DNA of 64,000 bases from the NCBI GenBank assembly GCA_964587625.1, contig CAZPLU010000009.1, forward strand, positions 3,358 through 67,357. The letters are read 5' to 3'. The DNA is from DAOPZJ01 sp964587625 (GTDB lineage Bacteria > Bacillota > Clostridia > Oscillospirales > JAKOTC01). The notes below the pieces were generated by a model. It made no database searches and was not told the DNA's origin. It saw only the letters and a program-made list of their open reading frames with translations. Of the stretch, positions 27,734-36,610 are shown piece after piece (within the stretch, counting starts at the first letter, position 1; each line of letters opens with the position of its first letter). The position numbers and the translations under genes were made by a program.

Positions 27734-30700
27734 AGGGAATTTTACAACATTTTTCGGGGTTGCCGGGCATCGCCCGTCTAAAGGCCTCGGCGGCTAAAAA
27801 CAGGGCGTGCGCGGTCACCGGCTGCACGCCGTCTTTTCGCGCCGCCGTATTGGCGGCGGTTGTCGGAGAACTGAACCGCCCCGCGCTCGTCGTCTGCCCG
27901 TCGGAGGGCGAGGCCGAAAAATTCGCCGCCGACCTGCGCCAATTTCTCGACGGCGTATTCGTCCTGCCCGCGAGGGAATTGGTTTTGACCGCCTCGGGCG
28001 TCAGCTCGCGCGAATACGAACGCGAGGCGCTCGGGGTACTCGACGCCGCGCGCTGCAAAAAGGCAAGGGCCGTCGTCGGCACCGCCGAGGCGTTCACCCG
28101 CTATACCGTCCCGCCCGACGCGTTGAAAAGCCGCCTGATCGAGCTCAAGACCGGCATGACGATTGCCCCGGACGACCTCGCGCGGCGCCTGCTCAAAGCC
28201 GGATATGTCCGCGTCGACCCGGTTGAGGCCAAGGGGCAGTTTTGCCTGCGCGGCGGCATCGCCGACGTCTACCCCTCCAACGGCGAAAACCCGCTGCGCA
28301 TCGAGTTTTTCGGGGACGAGATCGAGCGCATGGCCTTTTTCGACGCCGACAGCCAGCGCCGCACCTCCAAGTCCGATAAAATGCACATCGTCCCGGCGGG
28401 CGAAATTTTCCCCGACGACCCCGAGCAGTTTCAAAAAGACCTCGAACGCTTCCGCGCCGGCCTGCGCGCCAAAAACGCGGGCGCCTACCGCGCCAGAGCC
28501 GAATCCGATCTGGCCGCCCTGCGCGAGGGCCGCCGCATCAACTTTGACCGTTATTATAATTTGATCCATCAAAAGCCCGCCACCGTCTTCGATTACTTGC
28601 AAAATCCTCTCTGCGCCGTCTTCGATTTCGCCCGCGCCGCCGAGGCCGGAAGCGGCTTTGAAAAACGCTGGCTCGGCGAGCTTGCGGCCGCGCTCGAGGA
28701 GGGGTTTTGCGCCAAAGGCGCCGACGATTTTTACGAGAGCATGGAAGTTTTATATGCGCGCATCTCCGAGAGCGGCGGCCTGTTTTTCGACAATTTCGCC
28801 AAGACCGCATTGTCCTCCCGCGTACAGGATATCGTCACGTTCGACTGCCGCGCCAACGCCGTTTGGAACGGCTCCCCCGACACGCTGAACGAATGGCTGT
28901 CCGACGTCTCGGCGGGCGGCTTCGCGCCGTTGATTCTGACGCCGACCAAGCGCGCCGCAAAAGCCCTGCTCGACGACCTGACCAATTCCGGCCGCCCCAG
29001 CGTCTTGTATGAATTCGACGAACCGTTCTCGGGAGACGCCGCCCATATCGCGGTCGGCGCGCTGTCCGGCGGCTTCGAGCTGCCCGGGCTCAGGTTTTCG
29101 CTGCTGACCTCGACCCCGCCCCGCGCCGTCAAGACCACGGTGCGCAGAGCCAACGCCATCGGCTCGATCTCGGAGCTCAAACCCGGCAGTTATGTCGTCC
29201 ATCAGGCGCACGGCATCGGCCTGTATAACGGCGTCGAGACCATCACGGCGGCGGGCGCGACCAAGGACTACCTCAAAATCTCCTACTCCGGCACCGATGT
29301 GCTCTATCTGCCCGTCACCCAGCTGGATATGCTCTCGAAATACATCGGCCCCGACGACAACGGTCAGGTGAAATTAAATAAACTCGGCAGCGCCGAGTGG
29401 CAGCGCACCCGAAACAAAGTCAAAGCCGCCGTCCGCGATATGGCCGACGAGCTGATCAAGCTCTATTCCGAACGGCAGCGCATCGGCGGCCACGCCTTTT
29501 CACCCGACACCCCGTGGCAGGAAGAATTCGAGCAGCGTTTCGAATACGACGAGACCGCCGACCAGCTGCGCTGCGTCGGGGAGATCAAGGCCGACATGGA
29601 GCAGCCCGTCCCGATGGATCGCCTGCTGTGCGGCGACGTCGGCTTCGGCAAGACCGAGGTAGCCCTGCGCGCCGTGTTCAAGTGTGTCATGGACGGCAGG
29701 CAGGCCGCGATTTTGGCTCCGACCACGATCCTGGCGTGGCAGCACTACGAAACCCTTTTACGCCGCATGAGCGGCTTCGGCATCGAGATCGGGCTGCTCT
29801 CGCGCTTCGTCACGCCCAAACAGGCGTCGGCGACCAAATCCAAACTCCGCGCGGGCGGCGTCGACGTGGTCGTCGGCACGCATAAAATATTGCAAAAAGA
29901 TATTGTTTTCAAAGACCTCGGCCTGATCGTCGTCGACGAGGAACAGCGCTTCGGCGTCGCCCAAAAAGAGACGCTCAAGACCAAATTCCCCGCGGTCGAC
30001 GTGCTCACGCTGTCGGCGACCCCGATCCCGCGCACGATGAACATGGCCGTCATCGGCATCCGCGACATGTCGATGATCGACGAGGCGCCGGTCGACCGCC
30101 ACCCGGTACGCACCTTTGTGGCCGAATACGACCTGCATATGCTGGCAGACGCCGTCCGGCGGGAACAGCGGCGCGGCGGGCAGACATTTTGGCTGCACAA
30201 CCGCATCGAGGACATCTCCTATGTCGCCGCGAAATTGCAAACCCTGATCCCCGAGGCGCGCATCGTCTGCGCCCACGGCCGAATGGACAGAGAGGAGCTC
30301 TCGGGCATCTGGCGCAGGATGATGGACGGCGAAATCGACGTGTTGGTCTGCACCACGATCATCGAGGCGGGCATCGACCTTCCCAACGTCAATACGCTGA
30401 TCATCGAGAACGCCGACAAGATGGGGCTTTCGCAGCTGCACCAGATCCGGGGTCGCGTGGGAAGAAGTTCTCGCCGCGCCTACGCCTATCTGACCTACCG
30501 ACCCGAAAAGGCGCTCACCGAGATCGCCCAAAAGCGCCTCGAGGCCGTCAACGAGTTCACCGAGTTCGGCGCGGGCTACGCCATCGCCGTCCGCGACATG
30601 GAGATCCGCGGCGCGGGCGACCTGCTCGGCGCGCGCCAGCACGGGCACATGGCGTCGGTCGGTTATGATATGTATTTAAAACTGCTCGCCGAGGCGGTCG

Positions 30701-31176
30701 CCGAGGCCAAGGGCGAAAAGCCGCAGATTCAAAACCCGCCCTGCCTCATCGACCTGCCCGTCGACGCCTTCATCCCGCCCGCCTATATCAAAGAACCCGG
30801 CCAGCGGCTCGACATCTACCGCAAGATCGCCGCCGCGGGCAATAAAAACGCCGAGGCCGAGGTGCTCGCCGAGCTTCAAGACCGTTTCGGCGAGCCGCCG
30901 GTTCAGGTCTCGCGTCTGCTCGAGGTCGCCCGCCTGCGCAACCGCGCCACGGCCTGCGGAGTCACGGAACTCTCGAAGCGCGGCGACGGCTTGGTGTTTT
31001 ATATGAACAACCCCGAACGCTCCTGCCTGCCGGAGCTCGCCAAAAAACTGCGCGGCCGCGTGATGATGAACGCAAACGGCGCGAGGCCGCATCTCTACGT
31101 CAAGCTGCTCAAGGACGACCCGGCGGCGCTGGCCGCCCGCGTACTCGAGTTTTTATCGGGAAGTAAAATTGACTGA
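27730..31176 (+). CDS. mfd: Transcription-repair coupling factor
   Basis: ATP-dependent translocase of 1148 residues that removes RNA polymerase stalled at DNA lesions and recruits UvrA. The N-terminal UvrB-like module is followed by the polymerase-interaction domain (GSYVVHQAHGIGLYNGVE, about residue 490), then the SF2 motor with CGDVGFGKTEVALRA (P-loop), VVDEEQRFGV (DEEQ box) and QIRGRVGRSSRRAYAYLTY, and a C-terminal TRCF domain. Full length for the family. It overlaps pth by 4 nt, and the murT promoter begins in its last codons. Confidence 0.96.
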   Translation: MKGILQHFSGLPGIARLKASAAKNRACAVTGCTPSFRAAVLAAVVGELNRPALVVCPSEGEAEKFAADLRQFLDGVFVLPARELVLTASGVSSREYEREALGVLDAARCKKARAVVGTAEAFTRYTVPPDALKSRLIELKTGMTIAPDDLARRLLKAGYVRVDPVEAKGQFCLRGGIADVYPSNGENPLRIEFFGDEIERMAFFDADSQRRTSKSDKMHIVPAGEIFPDDPEQFQKDLERFRAGLRAKNAGAYRARAESDLAALREGRRINFDRYYNLIHQKPATVFDYLQNPLCAVFDFARAAEAGSGFEKRWLGELAAALEEGFCAKGADDFYESMEVLYARISESGGLFFDNFAKTALSSRVQDIVTFDCRANAVWNGSPDTLNEWLSDVSAGGFAPLILTPTKRAAKALLDDLTNSGRPSVLYEFDEPFSGDAAHIAVGALSGGFELPGLRFSLLTSTPPRAVKTTVRRANAIGSISELKPGSYVVHQAHGIGLYNGVETITAAGATKDYLKISYSGTDVLYLPVTQLDMLSKYIGPDDNGQVKLNKLGSAEWQRTRNKVKAAVRDMADELIKLYSERQRIGGHAFSPDTPWQEEFEQRFEYDETADQLRCVGEIKADMEQPVPMDRLLCGDVGFGKTEVALRAVFKCVMDGRQAAILAPTTILAWQHYETLLRRMSGFGIEIGLLSRFVTPKQASATKSKLRAGGVDVVVGTHKILQKDIVFKDLGLIVVDEEQRFGVAQKETLKTKFPAVDVLTLSATPIPRTMNMAVIGIRDMSMIDEAPVDRHPVRTFVAEYDLHMLADAVRREQRRGGQTFWLHNRIEDISYVAAKLQTLIPEARIVCAHGRMDREELSGIWRRMMDGEIDVLVCTTIIEAGIDLPNVNTLIIENADKMGLSQLHQIRGRVGRSSRRAYAYLTYRPEKALTEIAQKRLEAVNEFTEFGAGYAIAVRDMEIRGAGDLLGARQHGHMASVGYDMYLKLLAEAVAEAKGEKPQIQNPPCLIDLPVDAFIPPAYIKEPGQRLDIYRKIAAAGNKNAEAEVLAELQDRFGEPPVQVSRLLEVARLRNRATACGVTELSKRGDGLVFYMNNPERSCLPELAKKLRGRVMMNANGARPHLYVKLLKDDPAALAARVLEFLSGSKID

Positions 31177-31197
31177 ATGGCGCGGCAATGGTACAAT
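31169..31197 (+). promoter_or_regulatory. Sigma-A promoter of murT-gatD
   Basis: TTGACT (31169-31174), 17 bp, TACAAT (31192-31197) with TGG before the -10. The -35 overlaps the mfd stop codon. Confidence 0.72.
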
Positions 31198-31228
31198 ATA
31201 ACATCATCCGGTTTTGGGAGGTCGAAGC

Positions 31229-32548
31229 TTGTTCACGTTCGCCATTCTCATCGGCAAAATCGCCGCTTTTTTATTGGGTCTCGTCGGGCGCGGCAGCGAC
31301 CTGCCCGGACGGCTCGCTCTAAAGCTCTGCCCGAAACTGCTCGGCAGATTCAAGCGCAAAGCAAAAATCATCGCGGTCACCGGCAGCAACGGCAAGACCA
31401 CGACCGCCGGCATGATCGCGCAGGCGCTGACTTCTTGCGGCAAAACCGTGAAAACCAACCCCATCGGCTCGAATATGACCGGCGGCGTCGCGACCGTGAT
31501 GCTCAGGGCGTCCGACCTGCGCGGCAACATCGGCTGCGACTTTTTGGTGCTCGAGACCGACGAACGCTGGTCGCGGCTGATCTTCGCCGATTTCAAGCCG
31601 GATTACATGCTGGTCACGAATCTGTTCCGCGACCAGATCACCCGCAACAACAACGTCGATTTTATTTTCGAAATTTTAAACGCCGTTATTACCCCCGAAA
31701 CGACCCTGATCTTAAACGCCATGGATCCGATCGGCGTCCGTCTGGGCGGGGACTGCCGTAAAATCTATTTCGGCTGCGCAGAGGGCGCGCTCACACACCC
31801 CGAGCCGCTCTCGATCACCCACGACTGCAAGGTCTGCCCGGTTTGCAAGCGCCGGCTCTCCTACGATTTTTATTTGCACAACCACATCGGAAAATACCGT
31901 TGCGAGAATTGTGGATTCACCGCGCCGATTCCCGATTATCTGCTGACCGACGCCGACCTCGAACAAGGAAGCGCCAAGATTAACGGCGCCGACGTCCGGC
32001 TCGAGGCCCCGACCGCCTACGGCTTTATGAATTTGACCGCCGCGGCGGCCGTCTGCACCGAGGCCGGACTGCCGTTTGAAGACGCGATCGCGGCGCTCAA
32101 CCAAATCAAGACCAACAAGACCCGCCTCGACCGCTTTACAATCAATTCCCGCGAGGGCCACGCCCGTCAGGGCGTTATGATATTATCCAAAAACCAAAAC
32201 CCCGTCTCGTTCGACCTCTCGATCTCCGAGGTGCTGCGCATCCCGGGCGAAAAGACCGTCGTCGCCTATATCAACAACATCAACCACACCAACCATCGCG
32301 ACACCACTTGGCTGTGGGACATCGCCTTCGAGCGGCTGGCCGGAAACGTCAGCAACGTGATCTGCGCGGGCCCGAGGGCTTACGACCTCGCGGTCCGGCT
32401 CAAATACGCGGGTTTCGACATGTGCGCGGTGCTGATCGAGCCGGACAACTCCGGTATCAAAGCGGCGGTCGCCAAAACCAAAGGGACGCTGTGCATTTTA
32501 ACCGAGCTGTACGACGCAAAAACCATCATGGAGGCGACCGGAAGATGA
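31229..32548 (+). CDS. murT: Lipid II isoglutaminyl synthase, MurT subunit
   Basis: Mur-ligase-like ATPase of about 439 residues that, with GatD, amidates the D-Glu of lipid II. A hydrophobic N-terminal segment is followed by the P-loop VTGSNGKTTTAG, the Mur ligase DQITRNNNVD region, the MurT-specific four-cysteine zinc ribbon (CKVCPVCKRR ... CENCGF), and the C-terminal DUF1727 domain with NINHTNHRDTTWLWD. The Asp of WLWD corresponds to the residue that completes the GatD triad in known complexes. TTG 31229 is preferred because GGGAGG is 7 nt upstream; the frame opens at 31214. It overlaps gatD by ATGA. Confidence 0.92.
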   Translation: MFTFAILIGKIAAFLLGLVGRGSDLPGRLALKLCPKLLGRFKRKAKIIAVTGSNGKTTTAGMIAQALTSCGKTVKTNPIGSNMTGGVATVMLRASDLRGNIGCDFLVLETDERWSRLIFADFKPDYMLVTNLFRDQITRNNNVDFIFEILNAVITPETTLILNAMDPIGVRLGGDCRKIYFGCAEGALTHPEPLSITHDCKVCPVCKRRLSYDFYLHNHIGKYRCENCGFTAPIPDYLLTDADLEQGSAKINGADVRLEAPTAYGFMNLTAAAAVCTEAGLPFEDAIAALNQIKTNKTRLDRFTINSREGHARQGVMILSKNQNPVSFDLSISEVLRIPGEKTVVAYINNINHTNHRDTTWLWDIAFERLAGNVSNVICAGPRAYDLAVRLKYAGFDMCAVLIEPDNSGIKAAVAKTKGTLCILTELYDAKTIMEATGR

Positions 32549-33240
32549 AACTGCTGCGGCTTTACGACGACCTGCTCGACCTCTACGGCGACGCCGGCAA
32601 TTTCACCGTCATTCAAAAGCGGCTTAAAGCGGCCGGTTACGACCCGATTGCGGAATGCCGCACGGCCGGCGAGCCGTTTGATCTGACCTCTTATGATTTC
32701 GTCTATATCTCCCCCGGCCTGCCCAAAAATCTCGCCGTCGCCGCCGCCGACTTCGCGCCGCGCAGCGAAAACCTGTTCGAGGCCGTCGAGAGGGGCGTGG
32801 TGTTTTTGGCGACCGGCAACGCCCCGGCGCTGTTCTCGGAGGAATTTACGCCGGACGGCGGCGAAACGGTCAGGGGCTGCGGGTTGTTCCCGGTCAGACA
32901 CCGTTTTGGCAAAAAGATCACGATCCGCGACCTCGTCGGCGTCACCGAGAGCGGTCTTGTCGTCACGGGCTTTTTGAACAGCACCGCCGCCCGCGCGGGC
33001 GAATACGAGATCCCGTTTGTCCGCATCACAGGCAGCGGAAAGCAACCCTATGAACCGAAAACCGACGGCGCGCGCAAAAAGAACTTTTTTGCCACCGAAC
33101 TGCTCGGGCCGGTGCTGGTGCGCAACCCCGCGCTGCTGCGTGAGTTGCTGATTCTGATCGCGGGCGAATCGCTCCCGCCCTACGACGATTCCCTCGAAAC
33201 CGAAGCCGCAAGGCGCATTTTAAAAGAATTGACCGTGTAG
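32545..33240 (+). CDS. gatD: GatD-like amidotransferase lacking catalytic Cys and His
   Basis: 231 residues, the partner of MurT by position (ATGA overlap). The fold is clear: LYDDLLDLYGDAGNFTVIQKR and DFVYISPGLPKNL align with GatD starts. At the nucleophile elbow, where S. aureus GatD has TICGGYQFLG, this protein has LATGNAPALF, so Thr90 replaces the Cys; where GatD has TYLHGPILPKN it has TELLGPVLVRN, so Leu187 replaces the His. A glutaminase reaction looks impossible. It may be a structural partner, use free ammonia, or be decaying. Its TAG stop lies inside a dispersed palindrome (33237-33260). Confidence 0.85.
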   Translation: MKLLRLYDDLLDLYGDAGNFTVIQKRLKAAGYDPIAECRTAGEPFDLTSYDFVYISPGLPKNLAVAAADFAPRSENLFEAVERGVVFLATGNAPALFSEEFTPDGGETVRGCGLFPVRHRFGKKITIRDLVGVTESGLVVTGFLNSTAARAGEYEIPFVRITGSGKQPYEPKTDGARKKNFFATELLGPVLVRNPALLRELLILIAGESLPPYDDSLETEAARRILKELTV

Positions 33241-33266
33241 GGAACGGTCTTGACCGTTCCGCTTTT
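33237..33266 (+). terminator. Palindromic repeat acting as murT-gatD terminator
   Basis: GTAG followed by GGAACGGT-CTTG-ACCGTTCC (33241-33260) then GCTTTTTT. The same GTAGGGAACGGTCTTGACC core occurs at 42017 and 42226, so this is a dispersed repeat used as a terminator. It includes the gatD stop codon. Confidence 0.85.
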
Positions 33267-33297
33267 TTAATCCGAATATGTAATTTATAACATAAAA

Positions 33298-33327
33298 GTA
33301 GGGCGGGTTGCCCACAACCCGCCCTAC
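33298..33327. repeat. GC-rich palindromic repeat
   Basis: Perfect 13-bp arms GTAGGGCGGGTTG / CAACCCGCCCTAC around CCCA. It resembles the GTAGGG-type palindromes elsewhere in the window. Confidence 0.8.
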
Positions 33328-33328
33328 A

Positions 33329-33362
33329 AACAATAAAAACTCCTCACGGGGTTTTTATTGTT
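33329..33362 (-). terminator. Terminator of the ABC exporter operon
   Basis: AACAATAAAAAC / GTTTTTATTGTT, 12-bp perfect stem with a 10-nt loop, just past the permease stop. It has T runs on both strands. Confidence 0.75.
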
Positions 33363-33366
33363 GCGT

Positions 33367-34221
33367 TTATCGTTTCTTCCTCGAAATATGCCACAACGCC
33401 AACCCGTAAAACAAAGCCGCGCTCCCGACCAAAATCAAAATACTCGCCGTCACCGAAACCGCTGTATCGCCGAATTTGAAGGTCACGCCCATCGCCTGTC
33501 GAAAGCCCTCGACCACCTCCGTCGGCACGCCGGCAAACGTGGCTTCCATCGGCGCCTCCATCATCACCTGCCGCAGCAGCGCCGCCGCATGCGAGGGCGG
33601 AAAGCACTTGATCACCCATTGCACGCCCTCGGGCAGCTGCCCGATCGGCAAATAGATGCCGGTCAAAAAGCCGATCAGCGTTCCGATGATCGTGCTGGCT
33701 GTTCCGAACGCGTTCATGCTCTTGAAAAACGAGACCAACAGCAATACCATCGACGCATTGGTTGTCGTGGCCAACACGACCAGCCCAAGCACTTTCAGCA
33801 GCGCCGTAAACCCCATGAATTTGCCGCCGCTTAAAATGATATAGACCTCGACCAGCGCCACCGTGACCAAACTCATGATAATGCCGATGGCGATCGAGCT
33901 GAAAATATATCCGCCGACGATCTTGCTGTTTTTGATCGGCGAGACCGTGAAGTCCTTGATGATCTTTTTGGCTTTGTCGTCGACCATCGTGCCGAACGCG
34001 CCCATCGTCGTCGTGACCGAGGCGACCGCGAGCAGGCCCGCCATGATCCAGGAGTTCATCAAAAACTTCGAGCCGGGCGCGTTGCCCAAACTGCCGACCC
34101 ACACGTCGCCCAAAAACAGCGCGTACATTCCGATGATGATAAACACCGCCAGCAGGGAATAGAACACCGCGGCTTTATCCTTGAAAAACACCTTCAGGTT
34201 TCTGGTTGCAAATCCGCTCAT
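33367..34221 (-). CDS. ABC-2 type permease
   Basis: Membrane component of an ABC exporter, 284 residues. Six hydrophobic segments are visible (about 20-40, 53-80, 103-132, 140-165, 172-195, 255-278), the ABC-2 layout with one long extracytoplasmic loop after the first (LGDVWVGSLGNAPGSKFLMN). The start codon overlaps the ATPase stop (ATGA). Substrate unknown; such pairs export drugs, peptides or lipids or confer self-protection. Confidence 0.83.
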   Translation of the reverse strand: MSGFATRNLKVFFKDKAAVFYSLLAVFIIIGMYALFLGDVWVGSLGNAPGSKFLMNSWIMAGLLAVASVTTTMGAFGTMVDDKAKKIIKDFTVSPIKNSKIVGGYIFSSIAIGIIMSLVTVALVEVYIILSGGKFMGFTALLKVLGLVVLATTTNASMVLLLVSFFKSMNAFGTASTIIGTLIGFLTGIYLPIGQLPEGVQWVIKCFPPSHAAALLRQVMMEAPMEATFAGVPTEVVEGFRQAMGVTFKFGDTAVSVTASILILVGSAALFYGLALWHISRKKR

Positions 34222-35132
34222 TGCCTGATCTCCTTTCCCGTGACGGCGATAAACGCGTCATCCATCGTCCCTTTCAAGACCTCAAACCCCGTGATCATGT
34301 ATCGGCAGGTTTCAAGAATCGGCAGCGCGTCCATTGTAGCCGGGAGATCGGCAATCACGGTATCAACCGAGATCTTGCAGCGTACACCCGTCTCCTTGAG
34401 TTTTTCGGCGACCGCCCGCGTGTCCTTGCAGGCCAAGATCAGCCGGTCTTTCGAATATTTTTCCTTCAATTCGGCGGGCGTGCCCTTCGCCGAGATTTCG
34501 CCGTTGTCGATGATGATCACATAATCGGCCGCGGCGGCCTCCTCCATGTAATGCGTGGTCATGAATACGGTCATGCCGCTCTCTTTTTGAATCTTCGAGA
34601 CCGTCTCCCAAACGTTTTTACGGGTCTGCGGGTCAAGCCCCGTGGTCGGTTCGTCCAAAAACAAAATTTTCGGCGTGTGAATCAGCGCCCGCGCGATGTC
34701 GCAGCGCCTGCGCTGCCCGCCCGAGAGCTTGCCGTAGGGTCTCTTGAGCAGTTCGGTGACACCGGTGAGTTCGGCGGTGCGTTTGACGGCGTCCGAAAGC
34801 GCCTTGCCTTTGAGCCCGTAAAGCCCGCCGCGACATCTCAAATTTTCCTCGATCGTCAGCAGTTGGTCGAGCAGACCGTCCTGAAACACCGCTCCGATCT
34901 CGCGCCGGATGGCAAAATCGTCTTTCCCGACCAAATTGCCGTCGACGGTCACCGTACCCGCGTCCTGTTTCAAAAACGTGCAGATGATGTCGATGGTCGT
35001 GGATTTCCCCGCGCCGTTGGGCCCGAGGAAGGCGAAAAGCTTCCCCTTCTCGACAAAAAAATCGATGCCCTTCACCGCATGAACCGCGCCGTACGATTTA
35101 TGTAACCCCTTGACCTCAATCATTTTTTCCAA
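34218..35132 (-). CDS. ABC transporter ATPase, DrrA/NatA-like
   Basis: 304 residues. Walker A is GPNGAGKST, Q-loop AVFQDGLLDQLLTIEENL, signature LSGGQRRRCDIARAL, Walker B ILFLDEPTTGLD, H-loop MTTHYMEEA, and a C-terminal extension typical of ABC-2 exporters. TTG 35132 (AAAGGTGG 7 nt upstream) is preferred; ATG 35123 is the alternative, and the frame opens further to 35300. It is translationally coupled to the permease. No regulator is adjacent. Confidence 0.9.
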   Translation of the reverse strand: MEKMIEVKGLHKSYGAVHAVKGIDFFVEKGKLFAFLGPNGAGKSTTIDIICTFLKQDAGTVTVDGNLVGKDDFAIRREIGAVFQDGLLDQLLTIEENLRCRGGLYGLKGKALSDAVKRTAELTGVTELLKRPYGKLSGGQRRRCDIARALIHTPKILFLDEPTTGLDPQTRKNVWETVSKIQKESGMTVFMTTHYMEEAAAADYVIIIDNGEISAKGTPAELKEKYSKDRLILACKDTRAVAEKLKETGVRCKISVDTVIADLPATMDALPILETCRYMITGFEVLKGTMDDAFIAVTGKEIRQ

Positions 35133-35404
35133 CTTTATGCCACCTTTCCATATAGAGAGCGAAATCCGCGCGTCAATCCGTGCGACAGGAATGGGGACGC
35201 CCGCGTCGCTCCCGCGCCAAAGAACAATCCCGCACGGCGCTGACACTATCCGCGCCGCGATAAGAGAATACCAAATCCTCGGGTTGCGCACCATCAACAC
35301 GACTTATAAATTTCGCAACCGGCGGTTGCATTTTGACCTTTTTATCGAGAAGCGGGTTTCCGAACCCTGCCCCGTTGTGTGCCGTTCGCCGCGCCGCTCT
35401 CTCT
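35133..35404. other. Intergenic region, no gene seen
   Basis: About 270 bp between the URO-D-like gene and the ABC operon. No convincing ribosome site, promoter or RNA was recognised. Confidence 0.4.
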
Positions 35405-36490
35405 TTAATATGTTCCGAGTTCCAGCCCTCTTTTAACAAAATAGCGGTAATTTTCCAAATCGACGGTCTTGGGCACCGAGTGGTCGGTGTGCAGCACATA
35501 GCCGTATTTTCCCTTGACGATCGGGATTTTCTTTTCGAGCTCCGCGTCGATTTGCGCGCGGTCGTTGGAACAGAGCGCGCGCGCGTCGAGGCCGCCCATC
35601 AACGCGATCCGGTCGCCGTAGCTTTGATAGATGCGCAGCAGATCCATCCCCGCTTTGACCTCCATCGCCTGCAGCAAATCCATGCCCGCCTTGATCATCC
35701 CCGGCAGCAGCGGCTCGACAAATCCGCAGGAATGCACCATCACCGGCAGCCCGAGCGAATGGGCGAAATCAAATGTGTACACATGCGACGGGTAGATGAA
35801 TTGATCGTACATCGCCGGCGACATGAACGGTGCGCCCTTGTAACCCATATCCTCATAAAACCAGACGGCGTCGGGCTTGCCCTCGCGCTCAAACAGGATT
35901 TTTTGCAATTCCACGGTCAGCCAAGCGAAGGTCTTGCTCATATCCGCCACCCAGTCGGGATCATAGATCATCGCGGCGAGCATCTCCTCGTGACCCGCGA
36001 CCGGATGCATGCACTCAAAAACGTTGACGCCCGACCAGACGAAGAACTTGTCGTTCTCGGCGGCATATTTTTTGGCGGCGCGGTAGGCCTCGAAGTTGAT
36101 GCGCTTTTCAAACAGCGACGGGTCGAGCAGCAGCGGCTTGACGCGTTCCCCCCATTTTTCGCGGCTGTCGATTTCATAGCGCACATGTTCCGGGGTGGAG
36201 TCGTGCTTTTTATGGCGGCGAAGCACAGCCCAGTTTCCGTCGAGCTTGGTCACGGTGTCCTCGTCCTCGGTGATAATAATCGGTTCAAAATCGACGCGGG
36301 CAGCCATCTTGAAAGCCCAGTTTTCCACTATGTCAAAGTTGAATTCCTCCGTCAAATCCGCACCGCAGCCCTGATTCTCCATCCACTTCTTCTGGGTGTC
36401 TCCCCAAAAGTGTTCATAAAGCCCGATTCGGTCCACCGGCCGATGCTTTAAAATGCGCGATATGCGCTCTTTCCCCGTCAGTTCCGCCAT
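35405..36490 (-). CDS. URO-D/cobamide methyltransferase-like protein A
   Basis: 361 residues of the uroporphyrinogen decarboxylase superfamily, in the branch with corrinoid- and coenzyme-M methyltransferases (MtaA/CmuA-like), not true HemE. The motif VMVHSCGF (His253, Cys255) matches the HxC zinc site of methyltransferases, and Cys307 in DARALCSND may be the third ligand. GGLDARAL and LHTDHSVP are family signatures. ATG 36490 is chosen for its GGAG at 8 nt. It has its own promoter, nearly identical to that of the paralogue behind it. No corrinoid protein gene is adjacent, so the methyl donor is unknown. Confidence 0.8.
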   Translation of the reverse strand: MAELTGKERISRILKHRPVDRIGLYEHFWGDTQKKWMENQGCGADLTEEFNFDIVENWAFKMAARVDFEPIIITEDEDTVTKLDGNWAVLRRHKKHDSTPEHVRYEIDSREKWGERVKPLLLDPSLFEKRINFEAYRAAKKYAAENDKFFVWSGVNVFECMHPVAGHEEMLAAMIYDPDWVADMSKTFAWLTVELQKILFEREGKPDAVWFYEDMGYKGAPFMSPAMYDQFIYPSHVYTFDFAHSLGLPVMVHSCGFVEPLLPGMIKAGMDLLQAMEVKAGMDLLRIYQSYGDRIALMGGLDARALCSNDRAQIDAELEKKIPIVKGKYGYVLHTDHSVPKTVDLENYRYFVKRGLELGTY

Positions 36491-36525
36491 ATTTATCACT
36501 CCAACTCCCGATTTTTCTACGCTCT

Positions 36526-36554
36526 ATGATAGCATTCCGAAACAGCCCTGTCAA
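36526..36554 (-). promoter_or_regulatory. Promoter of URO-D-like gene A
   Basis: Minus strand TTGACA (36554-36549), 17 bp, TATCAT (36531-36526). Spacer GGGCTGTTTCGGAATGC is almost the same as in the paralogue's promoter. Confidence 0.82.
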
Positions 36555-36610
36555 ATAAATAAAAGCAAAGGCGTTTTGAAATCGCAACCAAACGGTTTTA
36601 AATTTCGGAT

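Noticed and set aside
35405..36490. HemE (true uroporphyrinogen decarboxylase)
   Set aside because: The HxC metal motif and overall pattern fit the methyltransferase branch; no haem genes adjoin.
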